The notes under the pieces were generated by a model. The model did no database searches. It was not told the DNA's origin and saw only the letters and a list, made by a program, of their open reading frames with translations. A DNA stretch of 64,000 nt from assembly GCF_000255655.1 (NCBI RefSeq), contig NZ_JH636434.1, positions 1,565,066 through 1,629,065 on the forward strand. Direction: 5' to 3'. Source of the DNA: Schlesneria paludicola DSM 18645. GTDB taxonomy: Bacteria > Planctomycetota > Planctomycetia > Planctomycetales > Planctomycetaceae. Below are positions 44,763 through 53,407 of the stretch, piece after piece. The translations under genes were made by a program, and so were the position numbers. How positions within the stretch are numbered: the stretch's first letter is position 1; every line of letters starts with the position of its first letter.

Positions 44763-45109
44763 CCGTGCATGCGCAACAGGCGGTAGCAACAATTACGCCG
44801 CCGTACTACGCCGTGATCTTTTCCTCGGTACGAACCGACGTCGACGATTCCGGTTACGCCGAAATGGCTCAACGAATGGAGCAACTGGCGCGGGAACAAC
44901 CCGGATTCCTGAAAATTGAGAGTGTCAGAGACGAAAACGGCTTGGGAATCACGATCTCTTATTGGAAGACGCTTGAAGCGATTTCCGCCTGGCGCCAACA
45001 CGCAGAACATCGTGTCGCGCAGGAACGAGGAAAGTCGACCTGGTACCAGTCGTTTGAATTGCAGATTTGTCGAGTTGAACGCGCCGCCACATTCCATCGC
45101 CCAGACTAG
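44759..45109 (+). CDS. Antibiotic-biosynthesis-monooxygenase-like protein
   Basis: A 116-residue protein of the dimeric alpha/beta-barrel (ABM) fold: 'YYAVIFSSVRTDVDDSGYAEMAQRMEQLAREQPGFLKIESVRDENGLGITISYWKTLEAISAWRQHAEHRVAQERGKSTWYQSFELQICRVE'. The 'YW.....I..W..H.eH..AQ..G' pattern is the common core of these proteins. Members act as monooxygenases or as stress-linked heme-degrading proteins. The 4-base overlap with the deacetylase shows co-translation; a role in the polysaccharide pathway is unclear. Confidence 0.83.
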   Translation: MTVHAQQAVATITPPYYAVIFSSVRTDVDDSGYAEMAQRMEQLAREQPGFLKIESVRDENGLGITISYWKTLEAISAWRQHAEHRVAQERGKSTWYQSFELQICRVERAATFHRPD

Positions 45110-45161
45110 TCAAAGTCATGTTTTCGCCACGAGTCAAGCACACCCCTTACAGACCGCAACG

Positions 45162-46577
45162 ATGATGACGGCCACCGCCAAGACTTCGAATGCCGATGAA
45201 TCGACTCCCGTTCCCGCGACGCGTCGGCTGCTGCTTGTCGCCTACAATTTTCCTCCTGTCGGGGGAGCAGGCGTTCAGAGGCCGGTAAAATGGGTCAAGA
45301 ATCTCCGCCAACTCGGTTGGGACGTCACGGTCCTGACAACCGAGAATGCCTCCGTTCCAACCAGAGACGAGAGTCTGCTAGCCGATATTCCTGACGACGT
45401 TCTCGTGCTGCGGGCTCGAACCTGGGAGCCCGACTACCGCACGAAGCAAGGGTTGGTTCAATCGGAGAGCTCCGGCAATCCGGGAATTGTCTCACGCATC
45501 AAATCGGGACTTAAAGGACTGGTGAAGCAGGCGGTCAAGCTGGCACTGCAACCCGATCCCCAGGTCTTGTGGGTGCCCAATGCACTGAAGGTCGGCCGTC
45601 GGGTCTTGCGAGAATTGCATCACGACGCAGTCCTGGTGACGGCCCCCGCGTACTCCAGCTTCTTCATTGGCACCGCCCTGAAGCGAGAATTCGGACTACC
45701 TCTCATTCTCGATTTTCGAGACGAATGGGACATGAGCGGCCGCTATCTCGAAAACGCGCAGCGAGATTGGTTCTCGCGCAGCGTCCAGCACAGAATGCAA
45801 AACTACGTGCTTCGGCGGGCCGACGCCGTCGTGGCGACGACAAAAGCCAGTACCGCCAATCTCGCCGAGAAACTGGCACTTATCGGTCGCACCGCAACCC
45901 GCACTGAAACGATCTACAACGGTTTCGACGAAGAAGATTTCGCCGACATCAGTCCGTCGGTACAGAGCCCGCACCAGTCGAATTCTCACTTCCGTCTGGT
46001 CTACACCGGTACGCTGTGGAACCTGACCACCATTGAACCGCTGGTCCACGCCATCATGGCCTTACATGTGCGTGCACCCCAACTGGTGTCGAAACTGGAA
46101 CTCGTCTGTGTCGGACGGAAGACTCCTGAGCAGTCGAAAATCCTCGCGCGTTTGAACGACACGGGATGCCGCTTGGAACTGATCGACTATTGCGATCACA
46201 CCAAAGTCTTGGACTGGCTGCGGTCCACAGACGCTGTCTGTTTGCTGCTCAGCGATGTGATCGGTGCGGAACGGGTCGTGCCCGCCAAACTGTTCGAATA
46301 CCTGGCGATCCGCAAAGACCTGTTGGCGATCGTACCGCGCGGTGAAACTGCGGACATTGTCCGCAGGTATTTTCCCCAAGGTCAGATTGAACCTCAAAAC
46401 GTCAACGGAATCGCGGACTGGATCGAAAGCCGCTTGTCGGGCGCGCTCAGCTCGGCAGTGGACGCCCGCAATGACATTCATGAATACAGTCGCCTGACGC
46501 AAACACGGCACTTGGTAAAAACACTCGAACACCTCGTGCAAGACCGCACGCCCCAGGGTGGAAAGGCGGCGCCATGA
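45162..46577 (+). CDS. GT4-like glycosyltransferase
   Basis: A 471-residue GT-B protein: 'RLLLVAYNFPPVGGAGVQRPVKWVKNLRQLGWDVTVLT' at the N-terminus, 'LILDFRDEWDMSGRY', then 'FRLVYTGTLWNLTTIEPLVHAI', 'CDHTKVLDWLRSTDAVCLLLSDVIGAERVVPAKLFEYLAIRKDLLAIVPRGETADI', the 'K.FEY.A..K' donor site of this branch. It resembles the longer glycosyltransferases found in exopolysaccharide loci with 'PPVGGAG' starts. ATG 45162 begins the family's N-terminus. The last codons overlap the following GT2 gene by 4 bases. Confidence 0.88.
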   Translation: MMTATAKTSNADESTPVPATRRLLLVAYNFPPVGGAGVQRPVKWVKNLRQLGWDVTVLTTENASVPTRDESLLADIPDDVLVLRARTWEPDYRTKQGLVQSESSGNPGIVSRIKSGLKGLVKQAVKLALQPDPQVLWVPNALKVGRRVLRELHHDAVLVTAPAYSSFFIGTALKREFGLPLILDFRDEWDMSGRYLENAQRDWFSRSVQHRMQNYVLRRADAVVATTKASTANLAEKLALIGRTATRTETIYNGFDEEDFADISPSVQSPHQSNSHFRLVYTGTLWNLTTIEPLVHAIMALHVRAPQLVSKLELVCVGRKTPEQSKILARLNDTGCRLELIDYCDHTKVLDWLRSTDAVCLLLSDVIGAERVVPAKLFEYLAIRKDLLAIVPRGETADIVRRYFPQGQIEPQNVNGIADWIESRLSGALSSAVDARNDIHEYSRLTQTRHLVKTLEHLVQDRTPQGGKAAP

Positions 46578-47716
46578 CGATTGGTTCGCAATGTCTGCTT
46601 TGGCTCAGCCTGATTGGGCTGTGGTACATTTACGCCGGATACCCACTTTTGATGTGGATCTGCGCGAGGCGATTTCCTCGGCCTCAGTTGAAACAGAGCG
46701 AACCACGAACCTTGTCGATCGTGATCGTCGCCCATAACGAGTCGAAGAATCTGCCGCGAAAACTGGCAAGTCTGTTCTCGTGCAGCCAATCGCAATGGAT
46801 TCAAGAAATTCTGATTGGTTCGGATGGTTCAACGGACGACACGGTCACGACGACTCAATCCTATCCCGATCCACGCGTCCGCGCAGTCGATTTCGCCATG
46901 CGTCGCGGCAAGCCTGCAGTCCTCAACGATCTTGTGCCGGAATGCACTGGCGAGTTCGTCTTGCTCGCCGATGCCCGGCAAGACTTCGATCATGACTGCC
47001 TTGAACGGCTACTCGAGAACTTTGCCGATCCACGCGTGGGTGTGGTCTCGGGCGAGCTGATCCTTCGGAGTGCCCCCGGTGAAACGACGGCCGCACAAGG
47101 GATCGGATTTTATTGGAAGTACGAGAAGTTCATTCGTCGGTCCGAAAGTCATTTTCGAGGTGTTCCCGGCGCGACCGGTGCCTGCTACGTCATTCGAAAA
47201 TCTCTTTTCCGTCCGATTCCCGAACAAACGATTCTGGACGATGTTGCGATTCCGATGCTGGCCGTTCAGCAGGGGGCACTTTGCGTATTTGAGCCCCGGG
47301 CACTGATTTTTGATAAGCCTTCACAATCGACGCGGCAAGAGTCCGTACGAAAGCGTCGGACCATTGCCGGTGCGGCGCAGCTAATTCAACTGTTTCCGCA
47401 ATGGCTCTCGCCGCTCCGCAATCCATTGTGGCTGGAGTTTGTCTCGCACAAGCTGCTTCGACTCGCTTCGCCCATCCTGTTGGTCACAGCGTTCTTGACC
47501 AACCTGACACTGCTCGCACACCCCTTGTACCGCCTGCTGTTCGCCGCGCAGGTCACCTTTTTCGCCTCGGCAGCGATTGGATGGTTCTTTCAAGTGATCG
47601 GTCGACGTGCGGCCATCTGCGGCCCGTCACTGATGTTCTTGACACTGAATTATACGACGGCCCTAGCGCTCTGGGACGCGGTTCGATCACGCTATCGCGT
47701 CACTTGGCAGAAGTAG
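46574..47716 (+). CDS. GT2 family glycosyltransferase (membrane-bound)
   Basis: A 380-residue GT2 protein with an N-terminal membrane helix ('LLWLSLIGLWYIYAGYPLLMWIC'), the catalytic domain 'LSIVIVAHNESKNLPRKLASL...EILIGSDGSTDDT' with 'DSD'-equivalent 'LLADARQDFDHDCLERL', the 'GATGACYVIRKSLF' acceptor loop and C-terminal membrane helices ('LLVTAFLTNLTLLA...FFASAAIGWFFQVIG'). It follows the GT4 gene with a 4-base overlap. This processive-type layout suggests transfer to a lipid-linked acceptor at the membrane. Confidence 0.9.
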   Translation: MTIGSQCLLWLSLIGLWYIYAGYPLLMWICARRFPRPQLKQSEPRTLSIVIVAHNESKNLPRKLASLFSCSQSQWIQEILIGSDGSTDDTVTTTQSYPDPRVRAVDFAMRRGKPAVLNDLVPECTGEFVLLADARQDFDHDCLERLLENFADPRVGVVSGELILRSAPGETTAAQGIGFYWKYEKFIRRSESHFRGVPGATGACYVIRKSLFRPIPEQTILDDVAIPMLAVQQGALCVFEPRALIFDKPSQSTRQESVRKRRTIAGAAQLIQLFPQWLSPLRNPLWLEFVSHKLLRLASPILLVTAFLTNLTLLAHPLYRLLFAAQVTFFASAAIGWFFQVIGRRAAICGPSLMFLTLNYTTALALWDAVRSRYRVTWQK

Positions 47717-47725
47717 GAGTTTCTT

Positions 47726-48889
47726 GTGTTTGTGACCGTGATCGTCATGATCCTGTTGTCTCTGCTGGCCGCTACCGGATGGTTCATATGGGGAAAGCTG
47801 CGCGCCATCGGTCTCGATCGGTGGGTTCCCGCCTACGTTTTTCCGCTTGAAGTCACGCCGCGCATCAATGTCGATGAGGAACCCCTCGATCTGTTCATCG
47901 CGGTGTGCGACCATTACGAACCTGAGTGGGGCAACCCGACAGTCGAGACCGCCCTGTCCCGGGTACAGCGCTGGCATGACGAATACCCACGGCAGCTTGA
48001 ACAATTCACGGACGTCAACGGACGACCGCCACGACACACGTTCTTCTATCCGCAGGACCAGTACCGGCCCGAGTATCTGGATGTCCTCGCACGGCTTTGC
48101 GAACGAGGCTTCGGAGAAGTCGACGTCCATTTGCATCATCACGACGATACGCCCGAAGGACTCGAAGAAAAACTCGATTCATTCCGGCAGGTGCTATACC
48201 ACCGACATGGGCTCCTTCGTCGCGATCCCGTCACGAACGAGATCGTGTATGGGTTCATTCATGGGAATTGGTGCCTGTGCAATTCTCGCCGCGACGGCCA
48301 ATGGTGCGGCGTCGATCACGAGATTCCGATCCTGTTGAAGACGGGTTGTTACGCCGATTTCACCATGCCTTCGGCCCCAAGCGACACGCAGACCACGACG
48401 ATTAACAGTCTCTATTACGCACTCGATGTACCGGGGCAGCGCAAATCACACGACCGCGGCATTCGCGCCGAAGTCGGCAAGACGGCCCCCAACGACAGCC
48501 TGCTGATGGTCCAGGGTCCACTGTTGTTTGACTGGTCACGCAAGAAGTTTGGCCTGGTCCCCAAGATTGAAAATGGCGATCTACTTTCAAATCATCCGCC
48601 CACGATTCAGCGAACCAAGCTTTGGATAGAAGCGGGAGTGACGGTCAAGGGGCGACCGAACTGGCGGTTTGCAAAGCTGCATACGCATGGCTGCAAGTCG
48701 GGCAATATCGACATGTTGCTCGGTCCCAATTACCAGCAGTTTCATCGCGACCTGGCCGAACGTCACAGAGCGCAGCCGAACTTCCGCTATCACTACGTAT
48801 CGGCCTGGGAGATGGCTCAATTAATTCATCAGGCCGAACAAGGTGCCACGGATGTCGTGATCCCCGGCCATGCTCGAAGTCGCGCCTGA
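47726..48889 (+). CDS. Conserved unknown with deacetylase-like metal motifs
   Basis: A 387-residue protein with one N-terminal membrane helix. It shows a pattern that could form a metal site: 'FIAVCDHYEPEWGNP' near residue 58, 'VDVHLHHHDDTPEGLEEKL' near 135, 'FIHGNWCLCNSRRDGQWCGVDHE' near 175, and 'KLHTHGCKSGN' near 330. This is reminiscent of beta/alpha-barrel deacetylases but without a recognisable NodB set. GTG 47726 follows AGGAG by 6 bases. It closes the polysaccharide locus. I do not recognise a named family; a polysaccharide-modifying hydrolase is a hypothesis. Confidence 0.7.
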   Translation: MFVTVIVMILLSLLAATGWFIWGKLRAIGLDRWVPAYVFPLEVTPRINVDEEPLDLFIAVCDHYEPEWGNPTVETALSRVQRWHDEYPRQLEQFTDVNGRPPRHTFFYPQDQYRPEYLDVLARLCERGFGEVDVHLHHHDDTPEGLEEKLDSFRQVLYHRHGLLRRDPVTNEIVYGFIHGNWCLCNSRRDGQWCGVDHEIPILLKTGCYADFTMPSAPSDTQTTTINSLYYALDVPGQRKSHDRGIRAEVGKTAPNDSLLMVQGPLLFDWSRKKFGLVPKIENGDLLSNHPPTIQRTKLWIEAGVTVKGRPNWRFAKLHTHGCKSGNIDMLLGPNYQQFHRDLAERHRAQPNFRYHYVSAWEMAQLIHQAEQGATDVVIPGHARSRA

Positions 48890-48937
48890 CATTCGCGAGC
48901 CGTATGACCGTAACGCGACTCACGCCATTTTGGCTTC

Positions 48938-51361
48938 TTAGCGAAAGTTCAATGGATCGACATCGATCTGGTACTCGACATTCGGATGGCTCGGGAATTG
49001 CGGCGCGGCCTGTAGCCAGACCAATCGCAATTGCTCCACTTCCGAAGCCGCCAGTTGCAGGTGATAGCGAAAGTTCGCTTTGAGCCGCGTGACGGGACAA
49101 GGTGCCGGGCCTAGGATCTTGACATCAGCGGCCAAATCTTTCGCGGCGACGCGCATCAGCTCGCCCACTTTCGCCGCGTATTCCCGGACTTCCTCTTCCT
49201 TGGGACCCCGCAAAATCACACGTGCGAGATGTGCATAGGGCGGAACTTTCAGTGCACGACGATGCGCAAGTTCCTCTTTGGCAAATCCCAAGTAGTCATG
49301 CTGCGCCGCTCGAGTGATCGCGTACTGCGTCGGCGACCCCGTCTGAACCAACACACGTCCGCCACGATGACTTCGCCCTGTTCTGCCTGCCACCTGCGCA
49401 ATGAGCTGAAACGTGCGTTCGGCGGACCGGAGATCAGGCTGATGCAGCAGCGTGTCCGCATCGATGACACCCACCAGCGTCACGTTGGGGAAATCAAGCC
49501 CCTTGGCGATCATCTGCGTGCCCAACAGGATCTGCACGTCGCCATGCCGGAACTTCTCCAGTGCCTCGTCATGCGCTCCGCGTTTCTGCATGGTGTCGCT
49601 GTCCATTCGTAAACATCGATAGTCCGCAAACCGAGCCTGAACCTCATGCTCAAGCCGTTCTGTTCCCAAGCCAAGATAGGCGAGTCCCGGTCGACCACAT
49701 TCAGGACAAACGGCGGGAGGCTTGATCGAGAAGTTGCACGAGTGACACAGTGCAATGGCCTTCTGCTTGTGCCAGGTCAACGTCACATCGCAATCAGCAC
49801 ACTTCACCCCCTGCCCGCAACCTCGGCACCACAAAACGGGCGCAAACCCTCGCACGTTCAGAAAGAGAATGACCTGACCGCCATCTTTCAGGGCCGTATT
49901 CATCGCTTGAAACAGGTTGCGTCCAATCGCCGATCCTTTGCCAATCGCGGCGTCGTTTCGGGTGTCCACGATGACGACGGGCGGAAGCGGCAGATCCTCG
50001 ACGCGACGAGGCATCGAAAGCAGCGTGTCACGACCATCAATCACATGATTCCACGATTCAAGTGTGGGGGTCGCCGATCCGAGGATGAGCGGAATCTGTT
50101 CGATCTCGGCCCGGTGACGTGCGACCTCGCGAGCGTGATAGCGCGGGGTATTGTCCTGTTTGAAACTTGTCTCATGCTCTTCGTCAATGACGATCATCCC
50201 CAGGTGGGGCGTCGGTGCAAAGATGGCGCTGCGGGCACCGACCACAACCTGGACGTCGCCGCTGGCGATCTGTTTCCAATAGCTGTGACGCTCGGAATCC
50301 GTCAGGTGGCTGTGAAGCACGGCCACCGATGAAAATCGGCTCCGGAAACGCCGGATGGTTTGAGGTGTCAGACTGATTTCCGGAACAAGCATGATCGCCT
50401 GACGCCCATAGCTGACGATCTCTTGAATTGCGCGAATATAGACTTCGGTCTTGCCGCTGCCCGTCACACCGTGAAGCAGCATCGTTCGATGCTTCCGGGA
50501 TTGCACCACTTCAAGAATCGAATTGACCGCACGCATCTGATCCGGGTTCATGACAAGTTCGCGGTGTGCTTCAATTGTTGCGGGTGCCAGTGGCGTCATC
50601 ACGCGTTCGCGCACCGGCACGATCAACTCTTTCTCGCGCAGCGACTGAATCGGCGAAACACCGCAATCCGCGGCTTTCGAGATTTCGTCCACGGGCATTG
50701 GCCGATTGGCCGCGATCAGCACCTCGAGCACCGTACGCTGTTTCGCTCGCAGCTTCAGCGCATCAAGTGCCTTTGCCACGTCGGCCGGCGCGGCCGGGGC
50801 AACGGCCCCTGTGTCCTGGACAGCCGGTTCAGAAGCCAGCCCGAGAAGTCCGCGTACACGCTCCGCCAGAACGTAGAACGTGATGTCGCGCGTCCCTGCG
50901 TTCGTCTTCACCCCTTTGGGGATCACGGTTTCCAGGACCTGTCCCCAACCACACAAGTAGCGATCCGCAATCCAACGCGTCAGCGTTAGCATCCGGCTGT
51001 CGATCAGTGGTTCGCGATCGAGCACAGTCGCAAGCGTCTTCAACGTGCGGCCCGCGGGTAAGGTCGTTTGCAGGCCGACGCAGTATCCATCAGTCAGCTT
51101 GTCGCCACGACCAAAAGGTACCTGCACGCGCTGACCGGGTCCGATCAGGTCACGCAAGCCTTCAGGGACGATGTACTGATAGATTGTCGTCAGCGGACGA
51201 TTGAACACAACGTCCGCAATCAATTGATCAACGGACGCAGCAACTTCCCAGGCTTCGAGATTGGCAGGAAGCTCGTCTTCAGAAAACAGTTGGTTCTGAC
51301 GAGGGCGGTTCAAAGAACGGTTCACAGAAGACGCTAGAGAGAACAGACCACGATTCCACAA
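48938..51361 (-). CDS. priA: Primosomal protein N' (PriA helicase)
   Basis: An 807-residue PriA. The 3'-DNA-binding domain (about residues 45-150: 'VVFNRPLTTIYQYIVPEGLRDLIGPGQRVQVPFGRGDKLTDGYCVGL') is followed by the helicase core with Walker A 'LLHGVTGSGKTEVYIRAI', 'DEEHETSFKQDNTPRYHARE' (DEEH box), 'GSATPTLES', and motif VI 'QVAGRTGRSHRGG'. Zinc-binding cysteines are seen (CRGCGQGVKCADCD...CHSC...CPECGR). PriA restarts stalled replication forks. The start ATG 51361 is preceded by a noncoding stretch with two palindromic repeats. Confidence 0.95.
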   Translation of the reverse strand: MWNRGLFSLASSVNRSLNRPRQNQLFSEDELPANLEAWEVAASVDQLIADVVFNRPLTTIYQYIVPEGLRDLIGPGQRVQVPFGRGDKLTDGYCVGLQTTLPAGRTLKTLATVLDREPLIDSRMLTLTRWIADRYLCGWGQVLETVIPKGVKTNAGTRDITFYVLAERVRGLLGLASEPAVQDTGAVAPAAPADVAKALDALKLRAKQRTVLEVLIAANRPMPVDEISKAADCGVSPIQSLREKELIVPVRERVMTPLAPATIEAHRELVMNPDQMRAVNSILEVVQSRKHRTMLLHGVTGSGKTEVYIRAIQEIVSYGRQAIMLVPEISLTPQTIRRFRSRFSSVAVLHSHLTDSERHSYWKQIASGDVQVVVGARSAIFAPTPHLGMIVIDEEHETSFKQDNTPRYHAREVARHRAEIEQIPLILGSATPTLESWNHVIDGRDTLLSMPRRVEDLPLPPVVIVDTRNDAAIGKGSAIGRNLFQAMNTALKDGGQVILFLNVRGFAPVLWCRGCGQGVKCADCDVTLTWHKQKAIALCHSCNFSIKPPAVCPECGRPGLAYLGLGTERLEHEVQARFADYRCLRMDSDTMQKRGAHDEALEKFRHGDVQILLGTQMIAKGLDFPNVTLVGVIDADTLLHQPDLRSAERTFQLIAQVAGRTGRSHRGGRVLVQTGSPTQYAITRAAQHDYLGFAKEELAHRRALKVPPYAHLARVILRGPKEEEVREYAAKVGELMRVAAKDLAADVKILGPAPCPVTRLKANFRYHLQLAASEVEQLRLVWLQAAPQFPSHPNVEYQIDVDPLNFR

Positions 51362-51465
51362 CCGATACGCGGAGACTGAATTGTATCCGCGTATTCTGAT
51401 CCGTGAGGCAATTCTCGTTGATTCGTCGGGGAGTCAGGTCGAAACACGACTCTCCACGAGAACCT

Positions 51466-51491
51466 CGTTGCCAAGCTCCCGCTTGGCAACG
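51466..51491 (+). repeat. 26-bp perfect palindrome, copy 1
   Basis: CGTTGCCAAGC-TCCC-GCTTGGCAACG: 11-bp perfect arms around a 4-base loop. It resembles the dispersed palindromes found in planctomycetes and cyanobacteria and is related to copy 2 in the opposite orientation 54 bases on. Confidence 0.85.
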
Positions 51492-51544
51492 CTGCTTTCA
51501 ATCTGATCCTCGTCAGGCGGTGAACGACAGATGATCTTAATGAG

Positions 51545-51570
51545 CGTTCCCAAGCGGGAGCTTGGGAACG
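51545..51570 (-). repeat. 26-bp perfect palindrome, copy 2
   Basis: CGTTCCCAAGC-GGGA-GCTTGGGAACG: 11-bp perfect arms around GGGA, the complement of the TCCC loop in copy 1. The arms differ from copy 1 by one substitution per arm. It lies 34 bases past the serA stop, so it could also serve as a transcript 3' end. Confidence 0.85.
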
Positions 51571-51603
51571 AGAGACCCGCGACGGGTACCGCTTGCCGGA
51601 AAT

Positions 51604-53238
51604 CTACTTGCTAACCAGCCAGGGCAACGGTTCGCCTGCTTTGGGCAATTTCACAAGTTGCACGCCCGTCACCGCTTTGTGTTCGGCAACTTCCGTCAGC
51701 GTCGCCGCATCGGGTTCGTTGTCCAGATTCAACACGGCAATCGCGTCGCCGCCTTGTTCATTGCGCTCGCGTCCCAGCGCCATATGCGCGATATTGACGT
51801 TATGCTTGCCGCAGATATTGCCAATGAACCCGATCACGCCCGGCTTGTCGATATGCTTGTAGATTAGTAGCAGACCATCCAGATAGGCATCGAGATGGAA
51901 CTGATCGATTCGAACCAGCCGCAAGAATTGCTTTCCAAAGATCGTGGCCGCCGCCGTGATTTCACCACTGTCGGTCAGGACCGTCGCCGAGAGCAACGTC
52001 GAGAAATCACCAACTTCGTGCGACAGCTCTTCTTTGATTTCAATGCCACGTTCTTTCGCCAGCAAATCGGCGTTGACAATGTTCACATTGTCGGCAAGCG
52101 CGTTGGACAGCAATCCGGCCGCGAATGCATTCGAGATCAGCTTGGTCTTCTTGTTCGCGGCTTCACCCTTGAACTGCAGTTTCACACTGCGAACACCGCC
52201 TTTGTTGAGCTGTGACAACAGCAGCCCCAACCGACGACCGAGGTCGAGGTACGGCTGCATGTCGACCATCTCTGCGGCGGTGATCGGCGCCATATTGACG
52301 GCGTGACGAACTTCATTCCGGACCAGGAATCCGGTGATAATTTCCGCCGCTTCCACGGCCACCAGTTCCTGGGCTTCGTCCGTTGACGCTCCCAAGTGCG
52401 GTGTCGCCAAAACCTGCGGCAACTGAGCCAGCGACCAGTCTTTGGGAGGCTCGTCGACAAACACGTCCAGCGCTGCGCCTGCCACGTGTCCCGACTGAAT
52501 GGCGTCGAACAGGGCCTTCTCTTCGATGATGCCGCCGCGGGCCCCGTTGATCAGCCGCACACCCTTTTTCATCTTGGCGATGCGAGCCGCGTTGATCAGC
52601 CCTTCGGTTTCGGGTGTCATCGGCGTGTGTACGGTCAGGAAGTCGCACTTGCCAACCAGTTCATCGATGTCGCGATACAGTTCGATCCCTTCGGAACGGG
52701 CTCGTTCTTCCGAGAGGAACGGATCGAACCCCAGCACCTTCATCTCGAATGCCAGACAGCGGCGTGCGACCGTCAATCCGATGCGTCCCAACCCGATGAC
52801 GGCGATCGTCTTACCGGCCAATTGGGTTCCTGTGAAACTCTTTCGATCCCACTTGCCTGCCTTCATCGACGCCGCAGCCGGTGCGATGTTGCGTGATAAA
52901 CTGAGCAGCAGCGCCATCGCCTGTTCCGCAGTCGACGTGGTATTGCCTGCGGGGGTGTTCATGACAACCACCCCTTCGCGGGTGGCGGCGGGAAGGTCGA
53001 TGTTGTCAACCCCCACACCCGCTCGCACGATCACCTTCAGCCGTGGCTGATCCTTCAGGATCTCGGGCGTTAGACGCGTTGCACTGCGAATGATGATACC
53101 ATCGACATCGCGAAGATACTCGCGAACTTGTTCGGGCGTGTGTTTGCCGCTACGAACGACGACTTCAACTCCTGGTGTTTCTTCCAGAATCTTGAGGCCG
53201 GCCTTGGACAGATCATCCGTGATAAGAACTCGGTACAT
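51604..53238 (-). CDS. serA: D-3-phosphoglycerate dehydrogenase
   Basis: A 544-residue SerA of the long type: NAD domain 'AGKTIAVIGLGRIGLTVARRCLAF', catalytic Arg in 'INGARGGIIEEKAL', Glu in 'VFVDEPPKDWSLA', His in 'VLATPHLGAST', then the allosteric substrate-binding domain ('RSVKLQFKGEA...VNIVNADLLAKERGIEIKEE') and a C-terminal ACT domain ('LLIYKHIDKPGVIGFIGNICGKHNVNIAHM'). It starts serine synthesis by oxidising 3-phosphoglycerate; the ACT domain binds serine in many homologues. ATG 53238 (MYRVLI) is the family's start; the in-frame leader upstream is not homologous. Confidence 0.96.
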   Translation of the reverse strand: MYRVLITDDLSKAGLKILEETPGVEVVVRSGKHTPEQVREYLRDVDGIIIRSATRLTPEILKDQPRLKVIVRAGVGVDNIDLPAATREGVVVMNTPAGNTTSTAEQAMALLLSLSRNIAPAAASMKAGKWDRKSFTGTQLAGKTIAVIGLGRIGLTVARRCLAFEMKVLGFDPFLSEERARSEGIELYRDIDELVGKCDFLTVHTPMTPETEGLINAARIAKMKKGVRLINGARGGIIEEKALFDAIQSGHVAGAALDVFVDEPPKDWSLAQLPQVLATPHLGASTDEAQELVAVEAAEIITGFLVRNEVRHAVNMAPITAAEMVDMQPYLDLGRRLGLLLSQLNKGGVRSVKLQFKGEAANKKTKLISNAFAAGLLSNALADNVNIVNADLLAKERGIEIKEELSHEVGDFSTLLSATVLTDSGEITAAATIFGKQFLRLVRIDQFHLDAYLDGLLLIYKHIDKPGVIGFIGNICGKHNVNIAHMALGRERNEQGGDAIAVLNLDNEPDAATLTEVAEHKAVTGVQLVKLPKAGEPLPWLVSK

Positions 53239-53407
53239 GATGGTTGAGCGTTTATCTAAATAGAGTATGGGGCACACGCGGCGTGGTGCCGCGAATTCAA
53301 TTGGTCTGAAAACGGTTTGGAGTGACTCGGTCGGCACAGAGCATACGCGGATAAGGCCGGATGGCCAAGCGATACGCTCTGAACCAACTGAATCCATTGA
53401 TGCGAGC

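Noticed and set aside
53239-53397. Longer serA N-terminus
   Set aside because: The in-frame leader has no similarity to SerA; the family starts at MYRVLI, ATG 53238.
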